The notes under the pieces are model-generated. The model saw only the letters and a program-made list of their open reading frames with translations, was not told where the DNA came from and did no database searches. From CAG-791 sp963596015 (GTDB lineage Bacteria > Bacillota > Clostridia > Lachnospirales > Lachnospiraceae): a stretch of DNA of 41,633 nt. Location of the stretch: assembly GCA_963596015.1 (NCBI GenBank), contig CAVBJS010000016.1, positions 1-41,633 of the forward strand. The letters run 5' to 3'. The position numbers were made by a program, and so were the translations under genes. Below, one piece after another: positions 8,260 to 16,382 of this stretch. Position 1 is the first letter of the stretch, and each line of letters begins with the position of its first letter.

Positions 8260-9183
8260 TTACGTCCGCAGTATGGTGGGATTATTCTCCGGCAGGGTGA
8301 ACAGATCCGAGGAAGAGCGGTAGTAGGTAAAATTATAGGACTGACTGCCGGGCTGCTTGATGAATTCCGAGGGAGTAAATCCGGTGATCTCCAGAAAGAC
8401 CCGGTTAAAGGTGCGGATATTTTCGAAGCCGCAGCGAAGGGCGATGTCGGAGATCCTGGCATCGGTCGTCAGCAGCAGCTCTGCGGCCTGGGAGATCCGG
8501 ATCAGGTTTAAGTACCGCACAAAGCCGGTACCGGTGAGCTGCTTGAACATGCGGGAGAAGTGGCTGGGAGAAAAGCCCATCATTTCCGCCGCATCTGTCA
8601 TGGAGATGGACTCACCGTAGTGCTCCTCTAAGAAAGTCAGCACATTCTGAAAATCCGCCAGCATGGTCTGGCGTCTGCTTTGGGTAGCGGAACTGGCCGG
8701 TACTTCCACGCGGGTCGGGAAAGCACGCAGCAGCCGGTACCAGAAACTGCGAAGCTCACCTTTGACGATCTCCTGGTAGTAATTTCCTCTGTTTTCCAGC
8801 TCGTGATCCAGAATGGACAAAATCCGCTCCCAGTCATCATGGAGTTCTGCTTCACAAAAATGGTTGCTGTCAAAGAGATGATTTTCCAACGCATTGTATT
8901 TGTAATGGCTGCTGATGATATTGGTATCAAAGAGCAGAAAGTCAAAGCAGGCATTGGAAGAGTGCACATCGCAGTAGTGGATATCGCCGCTGTCAAAGAG
9001 CACCAGATCTCCCGCCACGGCGTGGATGACCTCCTCCGCGATGTGGATCTCCGCAGTCCCTTCCCGGACATAGACCAGCTCTATTTCCTTGTGCCAGTGA
9101 GCGATAAAGCTGATATCCCGGTATTGCTTGTGCCATACCATAAAGTCTGACGGATAGTTGCGTACCTCATGAAATGCCTTCAT
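8260..9183 (-). CDS. AraC-family transcriptional regulator with cupin sensor
   Basis: The product is 307 aa. The N-terminal half is a cupin-type ligand domain (HWHKEIELVYVREGTAEIHI, then GDLVLFDSGDIHY). The C-terminal hundred residues form two helix-turn-helix units (SMTDAAEMMGFSPSHFSRMFK and ISDIALRCGFENIRTFNRVF). It is divergent from fucI and so probably controls fucI in response to a sugar or pathway intermediate; this is inference. Its start is preceded by AAAGGGG and by an inverted copy of the dispersed two-hairpin element. Confidence 0.9.
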   Translation of the reverse strand: MKAFHEVRNYPSDFMVWHKQYRDISFIAHWHKEIELVYVREGTAEIHIAEEVIHAVAGDLVLFDSGDIHYCDVHSSNACFDFLLFDTNIISSHYKYNALENHLFDSNHFCEAELHDDWERILSILDHELENRGNYYQEIVKGELRSFWYRLLRAFPTRVEVPASSATQSRRQTMLADFQNVLTFLEEHYGESISMTDAAEMMGFSPSHFSRMFKQLTGTGFVRYLNLIRISQAAELLLTTDARISDIALRCGFENIRTFNRVFLEITGFTPSEFIKQPGSQSYNFTYYRSSSDLFTLPENNPTILRT

Positions 9184-9195
9184 TTTACCCCTTTT

Positions 9196-9250
9196 TGCCG
9201 CAGTTTACTGCGGCAACACGAGGAGAATTTCGCGTAGGCGAATTCTCCGA
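9196..9250 (-). repeat. Dispersed two-hairpin element, minus-strand copy
   Basis: Read on the minus strand, this matches 431-490 closely, including both hairpins. The loop of the second hairpin is changed (TAAA in place of ACAAG) while the stem is kept. It directly precedes the AraC-type gene in the same orientation as the other copies relative to their genes. Confidence 0.8.
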
Positions 9251-9264
9251 TGTGATCCTGCATT

Positions 9265-9390
9265 GACAAAAATAAACAAACGCTTTTGTCTATTATATAC
9301 AACGCTATCCGCCACGTCCACAAAAAAAGCAAAAAATGTCTATAACATCGTGGGAAAAAACATGTTCAGAGCCAAAAAAAAATGTATAAT
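9265..9390 (+). promoter_or_regulatory. fucI promoter/operator region
   Basis: An inverted repeat GACAAA...TTTGTC (9265-9290) encloses an ACAAACGCTTTTGT core. Farther down, TATAAT at 9385-9390 has no good -35 at 17-18 bp, as expected for a promoter that needs an activator. The AraC-type regulator and the YesN-type response regulator are both candidates. The region is strongly A-rich and holds no gene. Confidence 0.4.
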
Positions 9391-9476
9391 GAAGAAGACA
9401 TCAGAAATTTTGCCGAAAAAAGACGGCAGAATCTATAGAAAACAGTCAAATTAAACATTTTTCACGGAGGTGTACA

Positions 9477-11282
9477 ATGGCAAAAAGCAGATTAATTGGG
9501 GATTATCCGGTCATCGGCATCCGTCCTACCATCGACGGCAGAAGAGGACCGCTGAAGGTAAGAGAGTCTCTGGAAGAGCAGACCATGAACATGGCTAAGT
9601 CTGCTGCTAAGCTTTTTGAGGATAATTTAAAATACAGCAACGGTGAGCCTGTAAAGGTTGTCATCGCTGATACCACCATCGGCCGTGTAGCAGAGTCTGC
9701 AGCATGTGAGGATAAGTTCAAGAAGGCCGGCGTAGCCATCACACTGACCGTTACTCCCTGCTGGTGCTACGGCGCAGAGACCATGGATATGAATCCCCTG
9801 ACCATCAAGGGCGTATGGGGCTTCAACGGCACAGAGCGTCCCGGTGCGGTTTATCTGGCATCCGTATTAGCTACCCATGCACAGAAGGGCCTGCCGGCAT
9901 TCGGCATCTATGGCCACGATGTATGCGAGGCAGATGATACCTCCATTCCCGCAGATGTACAGGAGAAGCTCCTTCGATTCGGCCGTGCAGCAGTAGCAGC
10001 AGCTACCATGCGTGATAAGTCCTATCTGCAGATCGGTTCCGTTACCATGGGTATCGGCGGCTCCATCATCAGCCCTGATTTCATCGAGGAATACTTAGGC
10101 ATGCGTGTGGAGTCTATCGACGAGGTAGAGATCATCCGCCGCATGAGCGAGCACATCTACAGCGAGGATGACTATCAGGCAGCCCTGAAGTGGATCAAAG
10201 AGAACTGCAAGGAAGGCTTCGACAAGAACCCTGATTTCGTAAAGCAGAGCGACGAGAAGAAGGCAGAGTCCTGGGAGTTCATCGCAAAGATGACCTGCAT
10301 CATCAAGGATCTGTACAACGGCAACCCGAACCTGCCGGAAGGCTGCGAAGAAGAAGCAGTAGGCCACAATGCCATCTGCGGCGGCTTCCAGGGCCAGCGT
10401 CAGTGGACAGACTTCTATCCTAACGGCGACTTTGCAGAGGCAATGCTCAACAGCTCCTTCGACTGGACCGGCGCGCGTGAGCCTTATATCTTAGCTACTG
10501 AGAATGATACCTTAAACGGCCTTGGCATGCTGTTCATGAAGCTTCTGACCAACCGTCCTCAGATGTTTGCAGATGTTCGTACCTACTGGAGCGGCGACGC
10601 TGTCAAGAAGGCTACCGGCTATGACATCGAAGGCAAGGCTAAGGATGCAGACGGCTTTATCCACCTGATCAACTCCGGTGCATGCTGCCTGGATGCCTGC
10701 GGCGAAGTAAAGGATGAGAACGGCAACGGTATCATCAAAGAGTGGTACAATGTTACCGAAGAAGACCAGAAGACTATCATGGATGCTACCGAGTGGTGCG
10801 CAGCCGACAACGGCTATTTCCGCGGCGGTGGATTCTCCTCTCGTTTCCTGACCAGAGCAGAGATGCCTGCTACCATGATCCGCTTAAACCTGGTAAAGGG
10901 TCTCGGACCGGTTCTGCAGATCGCAGAAGGCTGGACCATCCAGCTGCCGGATGAAGTTTCCGACAAGATCTGGAAGAGAACCGACTATACATGGCCTTGC
11001 ACATGGTTCGCTCCTCGTTGCGATGGCAAGGAAGGCCCCTTCAAGACCGCTTACGATGTAATGAACAACTGGGGCGCAAACCACGGTGCTATCAGCTATG
11101 GCCACATCGGCGCAGACTTGATCACCCTTTGCTCTATGCTTCGTATCCCGGTATGCATGCACAATGTGCCTGAGAAGGATATCTTCCGTCCGGCAGCATG
11201 GAATGCATTCGGCAGCAACAAGGAAGGACAGGACTTCAGAGCATGCGGCGCTTACGGCCCTCTGTACAAATCCATTCGCTAA
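9477..11282 (+). CDS. fucI: L-fucose isomerase
   Basis: The product is 601 aa and converts L-fucose to L-fuculose in the cytoplasm. The metal-binding residues match the E. coli enzyme: Glu342 in ATENDTLNG, Asp366 in FADVRTYW and His543 in SYGHIGADL. Length is close to the 591-aa E. coli protein. The start follows CACGGAGGTG. It is the first gene after the AraC-type regulator and is followed by a terminator before the kinase. Confidence 0.96.
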   Translation: MAKSRLIGDYPVIGIRPTIDGRRGPLKVRESLEEQTMNMAKSAAKLFEDNLKYSNGEPVKVVIADTTIGRVAESAACEDKFKKAGVAITLTVTPCWCYGAETMDMNPLTIKGVWGFNGTERPGAVYLASVLATHAQKGLPAFGIYGHDVCEADDTSIPADVQEKLLRFGRAAVAAATMRDKSYLQIGSVTMGIGGSIISPDFIEEYLGMRVESIDEVEIIRRMSEHIYSEDDYQAALKWIKENCKEGFDKNPDFVKQSDEKKAESWEFIAKMTCIIKDLYNGNPNLPEGCEEEAVGHNAICGGFQGQRQWTDFYPNGDFAEAMLNSSFDWTGAREPYILATENDTLNGLGMLFMKLLTNRPQMFADVRTYWSGDAVKKATGYDIEGKAKDADGFIHLINSGACCLDACGEVKDENGNGIIKEWYNVTEEDQKTIMDATEWCAADNGYFRGGGFSSRFLTRAEMPATMIRLNLVKGLGPVLQIAEGWTIQLPDEVSDKIWKRTDYTWPCTWFAPRCDGKEGPFKTAYDVMNNWGANHGAISYGHIGADLITLCSMLRIPVCMHNVPEKDIFRPAAWNAFGSNKEGQDFRACGAYGPLYKSIR

Positions 11283-11324
11283 TAAAGAGCGCCTGATGTA
11301 TCAGGCACAGAGATAAATAAACCG

Positions 11325-11364
11325 AAAAAGGAAATCCGGAACATAGGCTGCGGATTTCCTTTTT
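11325..11364 (+). terminator. Terminator after fucI
   Basis: AAAAAGGAAATCCG pairs exactly with CGGATTTCCTTTTT (14 bp) around a 12-nt loop, ending in a T-run. The downstream kinase then depends on readthrough or on its own promoter. Confidence 0.85.
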
Positions 11365-11481
11365 CTTCCATATCAGCAAAACTTTAGTTAAGCAAAGCAA
11401 AGCGGCGGCTTTTGGAAGGAATCTGCGAAAAGCGATTTTTGCCCTCACTTCCCAGTTGTCTGCCCGGAAATGGAGATTACA

Positions 11482-12954
11482 ATGTCAGAAAAAAGAGTAT
11501 TAGCATTTGATTATGGCGCAAGCAGCGGCAGAGGCATCGTGGGAAGTTTTGACGGCAAGAGTCTTAGCCTGCAGGAGATCCACAGATTTTCCAATGACCC
11601 CGTTATCGTAAACGGCACCATGTACTGGGACATCCTGCGTCTGTATTTCGAGTTAAAGCAGGGCCTGATCCGGGCAAAACATGCCGGCGGCTTTGACAGC
11701 ATCGGTATCGATACCTGGGGCGTGGATTTCGGTCTTCTGGATAAGAACGGTATGCTCATCGGCAATCCGGTGCATTACCGTGATGCCAGAACCAATGGCA
11801 TGTGCGAGAAGAGCTTTTCCCTCATTGATAAGGATGAGTTCTACGGCATTACCGGCAACCAGTTCATGGATATCAACACAGCTTTCCAACTGTTGGCTTT
11901 AAAGCAGCAGCAGCCGGATATCTTAGAGAAGGCGGAGACACTGCTCTTTACCCCTGATCTTCTGAATTATTTCCTGACAGGCAAGAAGAGAGCGGAGTAT
12001 TCCATCGCCAGCACTTCACAGCTTTTGGATGCACACAACCGCTGCTGGTCAGACAAGGTCATCGATGCCCTGGGCCTGCCGAGGAAGATCTTCCCGGAGA
12101 TCATTCCCAGTGGCACGAAGCTGGGCGGCCTTTCCCCGGAGATCTGCGAGGAGCTGGGCTTACAGAATGTAGATGTGGTGGCTATCTGCGGACACGATAC
12201 CCAGGATGCACTGGTAAGCGTACCGGCTTCCGAGAAGGATTTCATCTTTATCAGCTGCGGCACCTGGTCACTGTTTGGCACCGAGCTGGATGCACCTATC
12301 ATCAACCAGGACTCCGCGCGGCTTAATATCACCAACGAAGGCGGCTATGCAGGAAAGATCTCCTTCCTTAAGAATATCATCGGCCTGTGGCTGATCCAGG
12401 AGAGCCGCCGTCAGTGGATCAGAGAAGGTAAGGAATACGGCTTCGGTCAGCTGGAGAAGATGGCAGCCGCGGAGCCTGCTTTCCGCTGCTTTATCGATCC
12501 CGATGCGCCGGAGTTTGTACCCGCCGGCAATGTACCGGAGCGCATTCGCGAGTATTGCCGCCGCACAGGACAGCCTGTTCCGGAAAATGAGGGACAGATC
12601 GTGCGCTGCATCGACGAGAGTCTGGCCTTTAAGTACAGAGACAGCCTTTCCGAGATCGAGGCATGCACCGGCAAGGATTACAAGACCATCTACCTGGTGG
12701 GCGGCGGTACCCAGAGTGGCCTGCTCTGTCGCATGACTGCCTGCGCTTGCCACAGACGGGTTTCCGCAGGCCCTGTAGAAGCTACCGTATACGGCAACCT
12801 GATGCTGCAGCTGATGAGTGCCGGCGAGGTGGGCAGTATCGAAGAAGCCCGCAGCATCATCCAGGCTTCCCCGGACATCCACATCTACGAGCCGGAAGAT
12901 GAAAGCGCATGGGAAGATGCATACCACCGCTATCTGGAAGTTACCAGAAAGTAA
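11482..12954 (+). CDS. FGGY-family sugar kinase, rhamnulokinase-like, probable L-fuculokinase
   Basis: The product is 490 aa and should phosphorylate a ketose at O-1 with ATP. The N-terminal phosphate-binding motif is FDYGASSGRGIVG, followed by GIDTWGVDFGLLD and the C-terminal ATP-binding motif YLVGGGTQSGLLC. The overall sequence is closer in style to RhaB than to E. coli FucK. Its place after fucI, with no rhamnose isomerase or aldolase here, points to L-fuculose as substrate, though L-rhamnulose cannot be excluded. The start at 11482 has GGAG at 6-bp spacing; an in-frame ATG at 11470 overlaps the ribosome site. Confidence 0.85.
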   Translation: MSEKRVLAFDYGASSGRGIVGSFDGKSLSLQEIHRFSNDPVIVNGTMYWDILRLYFELKQGLIRAKHAGGFDSIGIDTWGVDFGLLDKNGMLIGNPVHYRDARTNGMCEKSFSLIDKDEFYGITGNQFMDINTAFQLLALKQQQPDILEKAETLLFTPDLLNYFLTGKKRAEYSIASTSQLLDAHNRCWSDKVIDALGLPRKIFPEIIPSGTKLGGLSPEICEELGLQNVDVVAICGHDTQDALVSVPASEKDFIFISCGTWSLFGTELDAPIINQDSARLNITNEGGYAGKISFLKNIIGLWLIQESRRQWIREGKEYGFGQLEKMAAAEPAFRCFIDPDAPEFVPAGNVPERIREYCRRTGQPVPENEGQIVRCIDESLAFKYRDSLSEIEACTGKDYKTIYLVGGGTQSGLLCRMTACACHRRVSAGPVEATVYGNLMLQLMSAGEVGSIEEARSIIQASPDIHIYEPEDESAWEDAYHRYLEVTRK

Positions 12955-13050
12955 GACAGGAAAAGTGGTGAGCAGACAGCCCGCAGAGAGCATTGGCTGT
13001 GAAGCATAGTGCGAAGATGCAGGTGGACATGATAAGGGAATAAGTGCACA

Positions 13051-13167
13051 TACATCAAAACAGGCAGTGTAAACAGGCAACGTAAACAGTCGATCTAAAC
13101 AGTTAATCTAAACAGTTAATCTAAACAGTTAATCTAAACGGTTAACCCAGACAGTCAATTGATGCAG
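13051..13167. repeat. Nine-unit 13-bp tandem array
   Basis: Nine consecutive 13-bp units can be read without a gap. The central three are TTAATCTAAACAG or one base off. Outer units decay but mostly keep AAACAG or a close variant at the same phase. It lies in the 417-bp gap 12955-13371, upstream of the sensor kinase. There is no spacer structure, so it is not a CRISPR. The array could be a multi-site binding platform or a neutral minisatellite. Confidence 0.85.
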
Positions 13168-13197
13168 ACAAGATATGTATAGAATATAACCAGTTTT

Positions 13198-13243
13198 CCC
13201 CGGCTTTCCGGGAGGCTATCGACAAGGATATCCCCCGGAACCG
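13198..13243. other. GC-rich dyads upstream of the sensor kinase
   Basis: CCCCGGctttCCGGG (about 13199-13213) and CCCCCGGaaCCGGGG (about 13230-13245) are two close inverted repeats in an otherwise A/T-rich gap. They could end transcription from the kinase gene upstream, but no T-run follows. Confidence 0.3.
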
Positions 13244-13371
13244 GGGAATACTGCATTTAAAATTATTATCATATCTAAACTGTTCGACTGGTGTCTGAAC
13301 AGGAACAAAAAGCCTGTGCTATGAATTTTAAAGGCAGCCCATAACCACAGAAAATAGAGTATACTAAGAAC

Positions 13372-15189
13372 ATGAGCGGAGAAACCAAACCCAAAAAAGT
13401 AAATATCTTATTCCGCTTCAAGACCCTGCGGACTTCTATCCTGATCCCTTTCCTGCTGCTGACAGTGGGAACGGTGCTTTTTTTCATGTTCATTTCTGTT
13501 TCCAGAACCAGGACCATGATGCTGGAGTCGGCTACGGATTATACCCATCAGCTGGTGGATATGGCCAATAAGGATGTGGACTCCTATTTTTCCAATCTAG
13601 AAAATATCGCCCAGCTGATCATGAACAGCGCGGATACCCTCAATTATCTGGCGTACGAGGATGGCGACCGGGGGACAGCGGAATACTTAAGCTGTGTCCG
13701 CCGATTAGAGCAGCAGTTCATGACCCTGCGGGAGACCAGAGACGACATCTATAATATCGGCATCGTGGGGCTAAACGGCAGGTACCTGATCAATAATGAC
13801 GAAGTGCAGATCAATCCCGATGCCCGGCTGGAGGAAAAGGAGTGGTACCGGAAGGCTTTGGAGGGAAAGGACTCCGGTGTCTATTCCCATGTGCAAAATG
13901 TGGTAAAAGGAGAATATACCTGGGTGGTCACCTTGAGCCGCAGCATCCGGGATACGGATACCGGCGAAGTCATCGGCGTCCTCTTTATCGACATGAATTA
14001 CAGTTCCATCACCTCCCTGTGCGAGGGAATCGATCTGGGGACCAGAGGCTACGTTTTTGTCATGGGCAGTGATGGGGGAATCATCTACCATCCCAAGCAG
14101 CAGCTTTTGTACAGCGGCCTGCAGCAGGAGGAGACCCAGCACATTCTGACGGCTCAGAACGGCAGTTTTGCCGCGGAGGATAAGCAGCGCATTTATACCG
14201 TATCTCATTCGGAGGTGACAGGGTGTTCCATCGTAGGCGTGGCCTACTTAAGCGACCTGATGCAGAACAGCAATCGGATGCAGCAGATCTATATGATCCT
14301 GGCTGCGGTGCTGATCGTGGTTGCAGCTATGGTGGCGGCTGTCCTTTCCCAGATGATATCGGAGCCCATCCGCACCCTGGCCGATTCCATGGCCAGCGTG
14401 GAAAAGGGCAATTTCGATGTATATATTGAAAATCCGGGCTATACCAACGTGATCGGTGACCTGATCCGGGCTTATAATGTCATGCTCTCCCGCATCAGTG
14501 ACCTGATCGAGCAGATCAAGGCGGAGCAGACGGAGAAGAGAAAGAGCGAGTTGGCAGCCCTGCAGGCCCAGATCAATCCTCATTTTCTGTACAATACCCT
14601 GGATTCCATTATCTGGATGGCGGAGGGGAAAAAGAATGCGGAAGTCATTCAGATGACGGTATCCCTCTCCAGACTCCTTCGTCGCTCCATCAGCAATAAG
14701 GATGAGTTCGTCAGAGTCTGCGATGAGATCGGCTACGTCAGCGAGTATCTGAAGATACAGAAAATGCGCTATCACGATAAGTTGGATTACGACATCGACC
14801 TGGCCCAGGAAGCGTCCCAGTGCTATGTGCCCAAACTCATTATCCAGCCTCTGGTGGAGAATGCCATTTATCACGGCATCAAAGTAAAGCCGGAAGGAGG
14901 CAGCATTCACATTTTAGGCCGGATCGAAGAGGATCATCTGCTGATCCGGGTGACAGATGACGGCGTGGGCATGGACAGTGAGACACTGCATCATATTTTT
15001 GATGAGAAAAAGGAGAAGACCGGCAGCGGTGTAGGTGTCAATAATGTAAACCGCCGCATCAAGCTTTGCTACGGTGACGCATACGGACTTTGGTATGAGA
15101 GCAGTCCGGGAAAGGGAACGGCAGTGGATGTGATCCTTCCTCAGACATGGAGTACGCCGGCAAAGGGAGAGGAGCGGTCAGATGGATGA
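13372..15189 (+). CDS. YesM/LytS-type sensor histidine kinase
   Basis: The product is 605 aa. There is a transmembrane segment at about 22-43, an extracellular Cache-like sensor domain, a second transmembrane segment at about 305-328, then HAMP. The His_kinase domain has the phospho-acceptor His404 in INPHFLYNTLDS. The ATPase domain has Asn497 in PLVENAIYHG, and DDGVGMDSE. This class usually pairs with an AraC-type response regulator, found here at 16383, and often controls sugar ABC importers. The ATG has no visible ribosome site, while TATACT lies only 6 bp upstream, so the mRNA may be leaderless. Confidence 0.93.
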   Translation: MSGETKPKKVNILFRFKTLRTSILIPFLLLTVGTVLFFMFISVSRTRTMMLESATDYTHQLVDMANKDVDSYFSNLENIAQLIMNSADTLNYLAYEDGDRGTAEYLSCVRRLEQQFMTLRETRDDIYNIGIVGLNGRYLINNDEVQINPDARLEEKEWYRKALEGKDSGVYSHVQNVVKGEYTWVVTLSRSIRDTDTGEVIGVLFIDMNYSSITSLCEGIDLGTRGYVFVMGSDGGIIYHPKQQLLYSGLQQEETQHILTAQNGSFAAEDKQRIYTVSHSEVTGCSIVGVAYLSDLMQNSNRMQQIYMILAAVLIVVAAMVAAVLSQMISEPIRTLADSMASVEKGNFDVYIENPGYTNVIGDLIRAYNVMLSRISDLIEQIKAEQTEKRKSELAALQAQINPHFLYNTLDSIIWMAEGKKNAEVIQMTVSLSRLLRRSISNKDEFVRVCDEIGYVSEYLKIQKMRYHDKLDYDIDLAQEASQCYVPKLIIQPLVENAIYHGIKVKPEGGSIHILGRIEEDHLLIRVTDDGVGMDSETLHHIFDEKKEKTGSGVGVNNVNRRIKLCYGDAYGLWYESSPGKGTAVDVILPQTWSTPAKGEERSDG

Positions 15190-16183
15190 GAAGAAAAACA
15201 GACGAAATCGCATCTTCGGTGCGTTGTTTGTTGCCTTTTGTGCTGCACTGATCATTTCTTCCGTGGTGCTGCTGTACAAGCGAAGTGCCGACGACTCTCT
15301 TTACATTATATATATCACCAAGTCCCAGGATTCCAGCAATGATTTCTGGGATGCGGTGAAAAAGGGAGCAGAGACAGCAGCCAAGGAAAATAATGCCCAG
15401 ATCGAGGTGATGATGCCGGAGAATGAGACCAGGATCGACCAGCAAAATGAGATGATCCTGGAGGCGGTATCCAAAAGACCCAGCGCCATTGTGGTGACCC
15501 CGGCTTCGGAAACGGAAACCCTGGAGGCACTTAAAAAGGTAAAAGAAGCGGGGATTCCCCTGGTATTTGTGGATTCTTACACAGAGGAACCGGTGGCGGA
15601 TGCCCTGGTTTCCACAGACAATGTGGAGGCAGGACGAAAAGTGGGAGAGCGGATCGCCCAGACTATCACAGACCGGGATGTGATCGGTGTGGTCAGTCAT
15701 GTGCAGGGCGTGTCCACTGCCAGAGAGCGGGAGCAGGGACTGCGGGAAGGCTTAGGGGAGCATGCGTCTCAGATCGTGGAGACGGTATACAGTAACTCCA
15801 GCGCGGAACACGGCGCGGAGGTTACCCGGCAGATGCTGCAGGAACACCCGGAGATCACCTATATTGCCTGCATGAACGAAGATTCCACCGTAGGCGCTTC
15901 CAGAGGCGTGGCGGCGGCAGGTGCCCAGCATCGGATCACCCTGGTGGGATTTGACAACGCCTTGGAATGCATCCAGTATATGGAAGAAGGTAAGATCGAT
16001 GCCCTGGTGGTGCAAAAGGCCTTTACCATGGGATATCTGGGGATCGACAATGCAGTCAGACTGGTAAAAGGGGAAGCGGTCAGCTATTTTACGGACTCCG
16101 GTTCGGTACTGGTAGACCGGGATACCATGTATGATGAGCAAAATGAGGAAATGCTTTTTCCTTTTTATCTGTCGCAGGAATAA
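15182..16183 (+). CDS. Membrane-anchored periplasmic-type sugar-binding protein
   Basis: The product is 333 aa and overlaps the end of the kinase gene by 8 bp. A single N-terminal membrane segment (about residues 12-31) has no lipobox cysteine, so the protein is probably anchored with its binding domain outside. The rest is a Peripla_BP_4 sugar-binding fold (YITKSQDSSNDFWDAVKKGAE, PSAIVVTPAS, VVSHVQGVSTAREREQGLREG, ITLVGFDN). Sitting between the kinase and its response regulator, it is more likely a signalling co-receptor than a transport component. The ligand (fucose?) is inferred from context. Confidence 0.85.
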   Translation: MDEKKNRRNRIFGALFVAFCAALIISSVVLLYKRSADDSLYIIYITKSQDSSNDFWDAVKKGAETAAKENNAQIEVMMPENETRIDQQNEMILEAVSKRPSAIVVTPASETETLEALKKVKEAGIPLVFVDSYTEEPVADALVSTDNVEAGRKVGERIAQTITDRDVIGVVSHVQGVSTAREREQGLREGLGEHASQIVETVYSNSSAEHGAEVTRQMLQEHPEITYIACMNEDSTVGASRGVAAAGAQHRITLVGFDNALECIQYMEEGKIDALVVQKAFTMGYLGIDNAVRLVKGEAVSYFTDSGSVLVDRDTMYDEQNEEMLFPFYLSQE

Positions 16184-16251
16184 GTCTGAAGGAAATAAGT
16201 ATGATATTTTTTGGATCGCATAGATGGTGTAAATGTCATCCATGCATATCG

Positions 16252-16276
16252 CATCGGAGAATTTACCTGCGCGGAG
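16252..16276 (+). repeat. Degenerate remnant of the dispersed element
   Basis: CATCGGAGAATTTACCTGCG matches the start of the element, but the pairing arm is largely lost. It lies in the gap before the response regulator gene. Confidence 0.45.
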
Positions 16277-16382
16277 CTTTAAAAGAAGCAGCGGGGCGTT
16301 GCCGGGAGCAAGTGTCGGCATCGAATGTGCAGTAAAACCGGCAGTTTGGCTATGAGAGTGGGGACACAGATAGGGGGAGTAT

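Noticed and set aside
9263..9454. A 63-codon plus-strand frame in the fucI promoter region
   Set aside because: A-rich sequence with no ribosome site; it covers the operator and -10 signals.
13051..13167. CRISPR array
   Set aside because: The units are directly adjacent with no spacers, are only 13 bp long, and no cas genes are present. The same reasoning excludes the arrays at 18381 and 38741.
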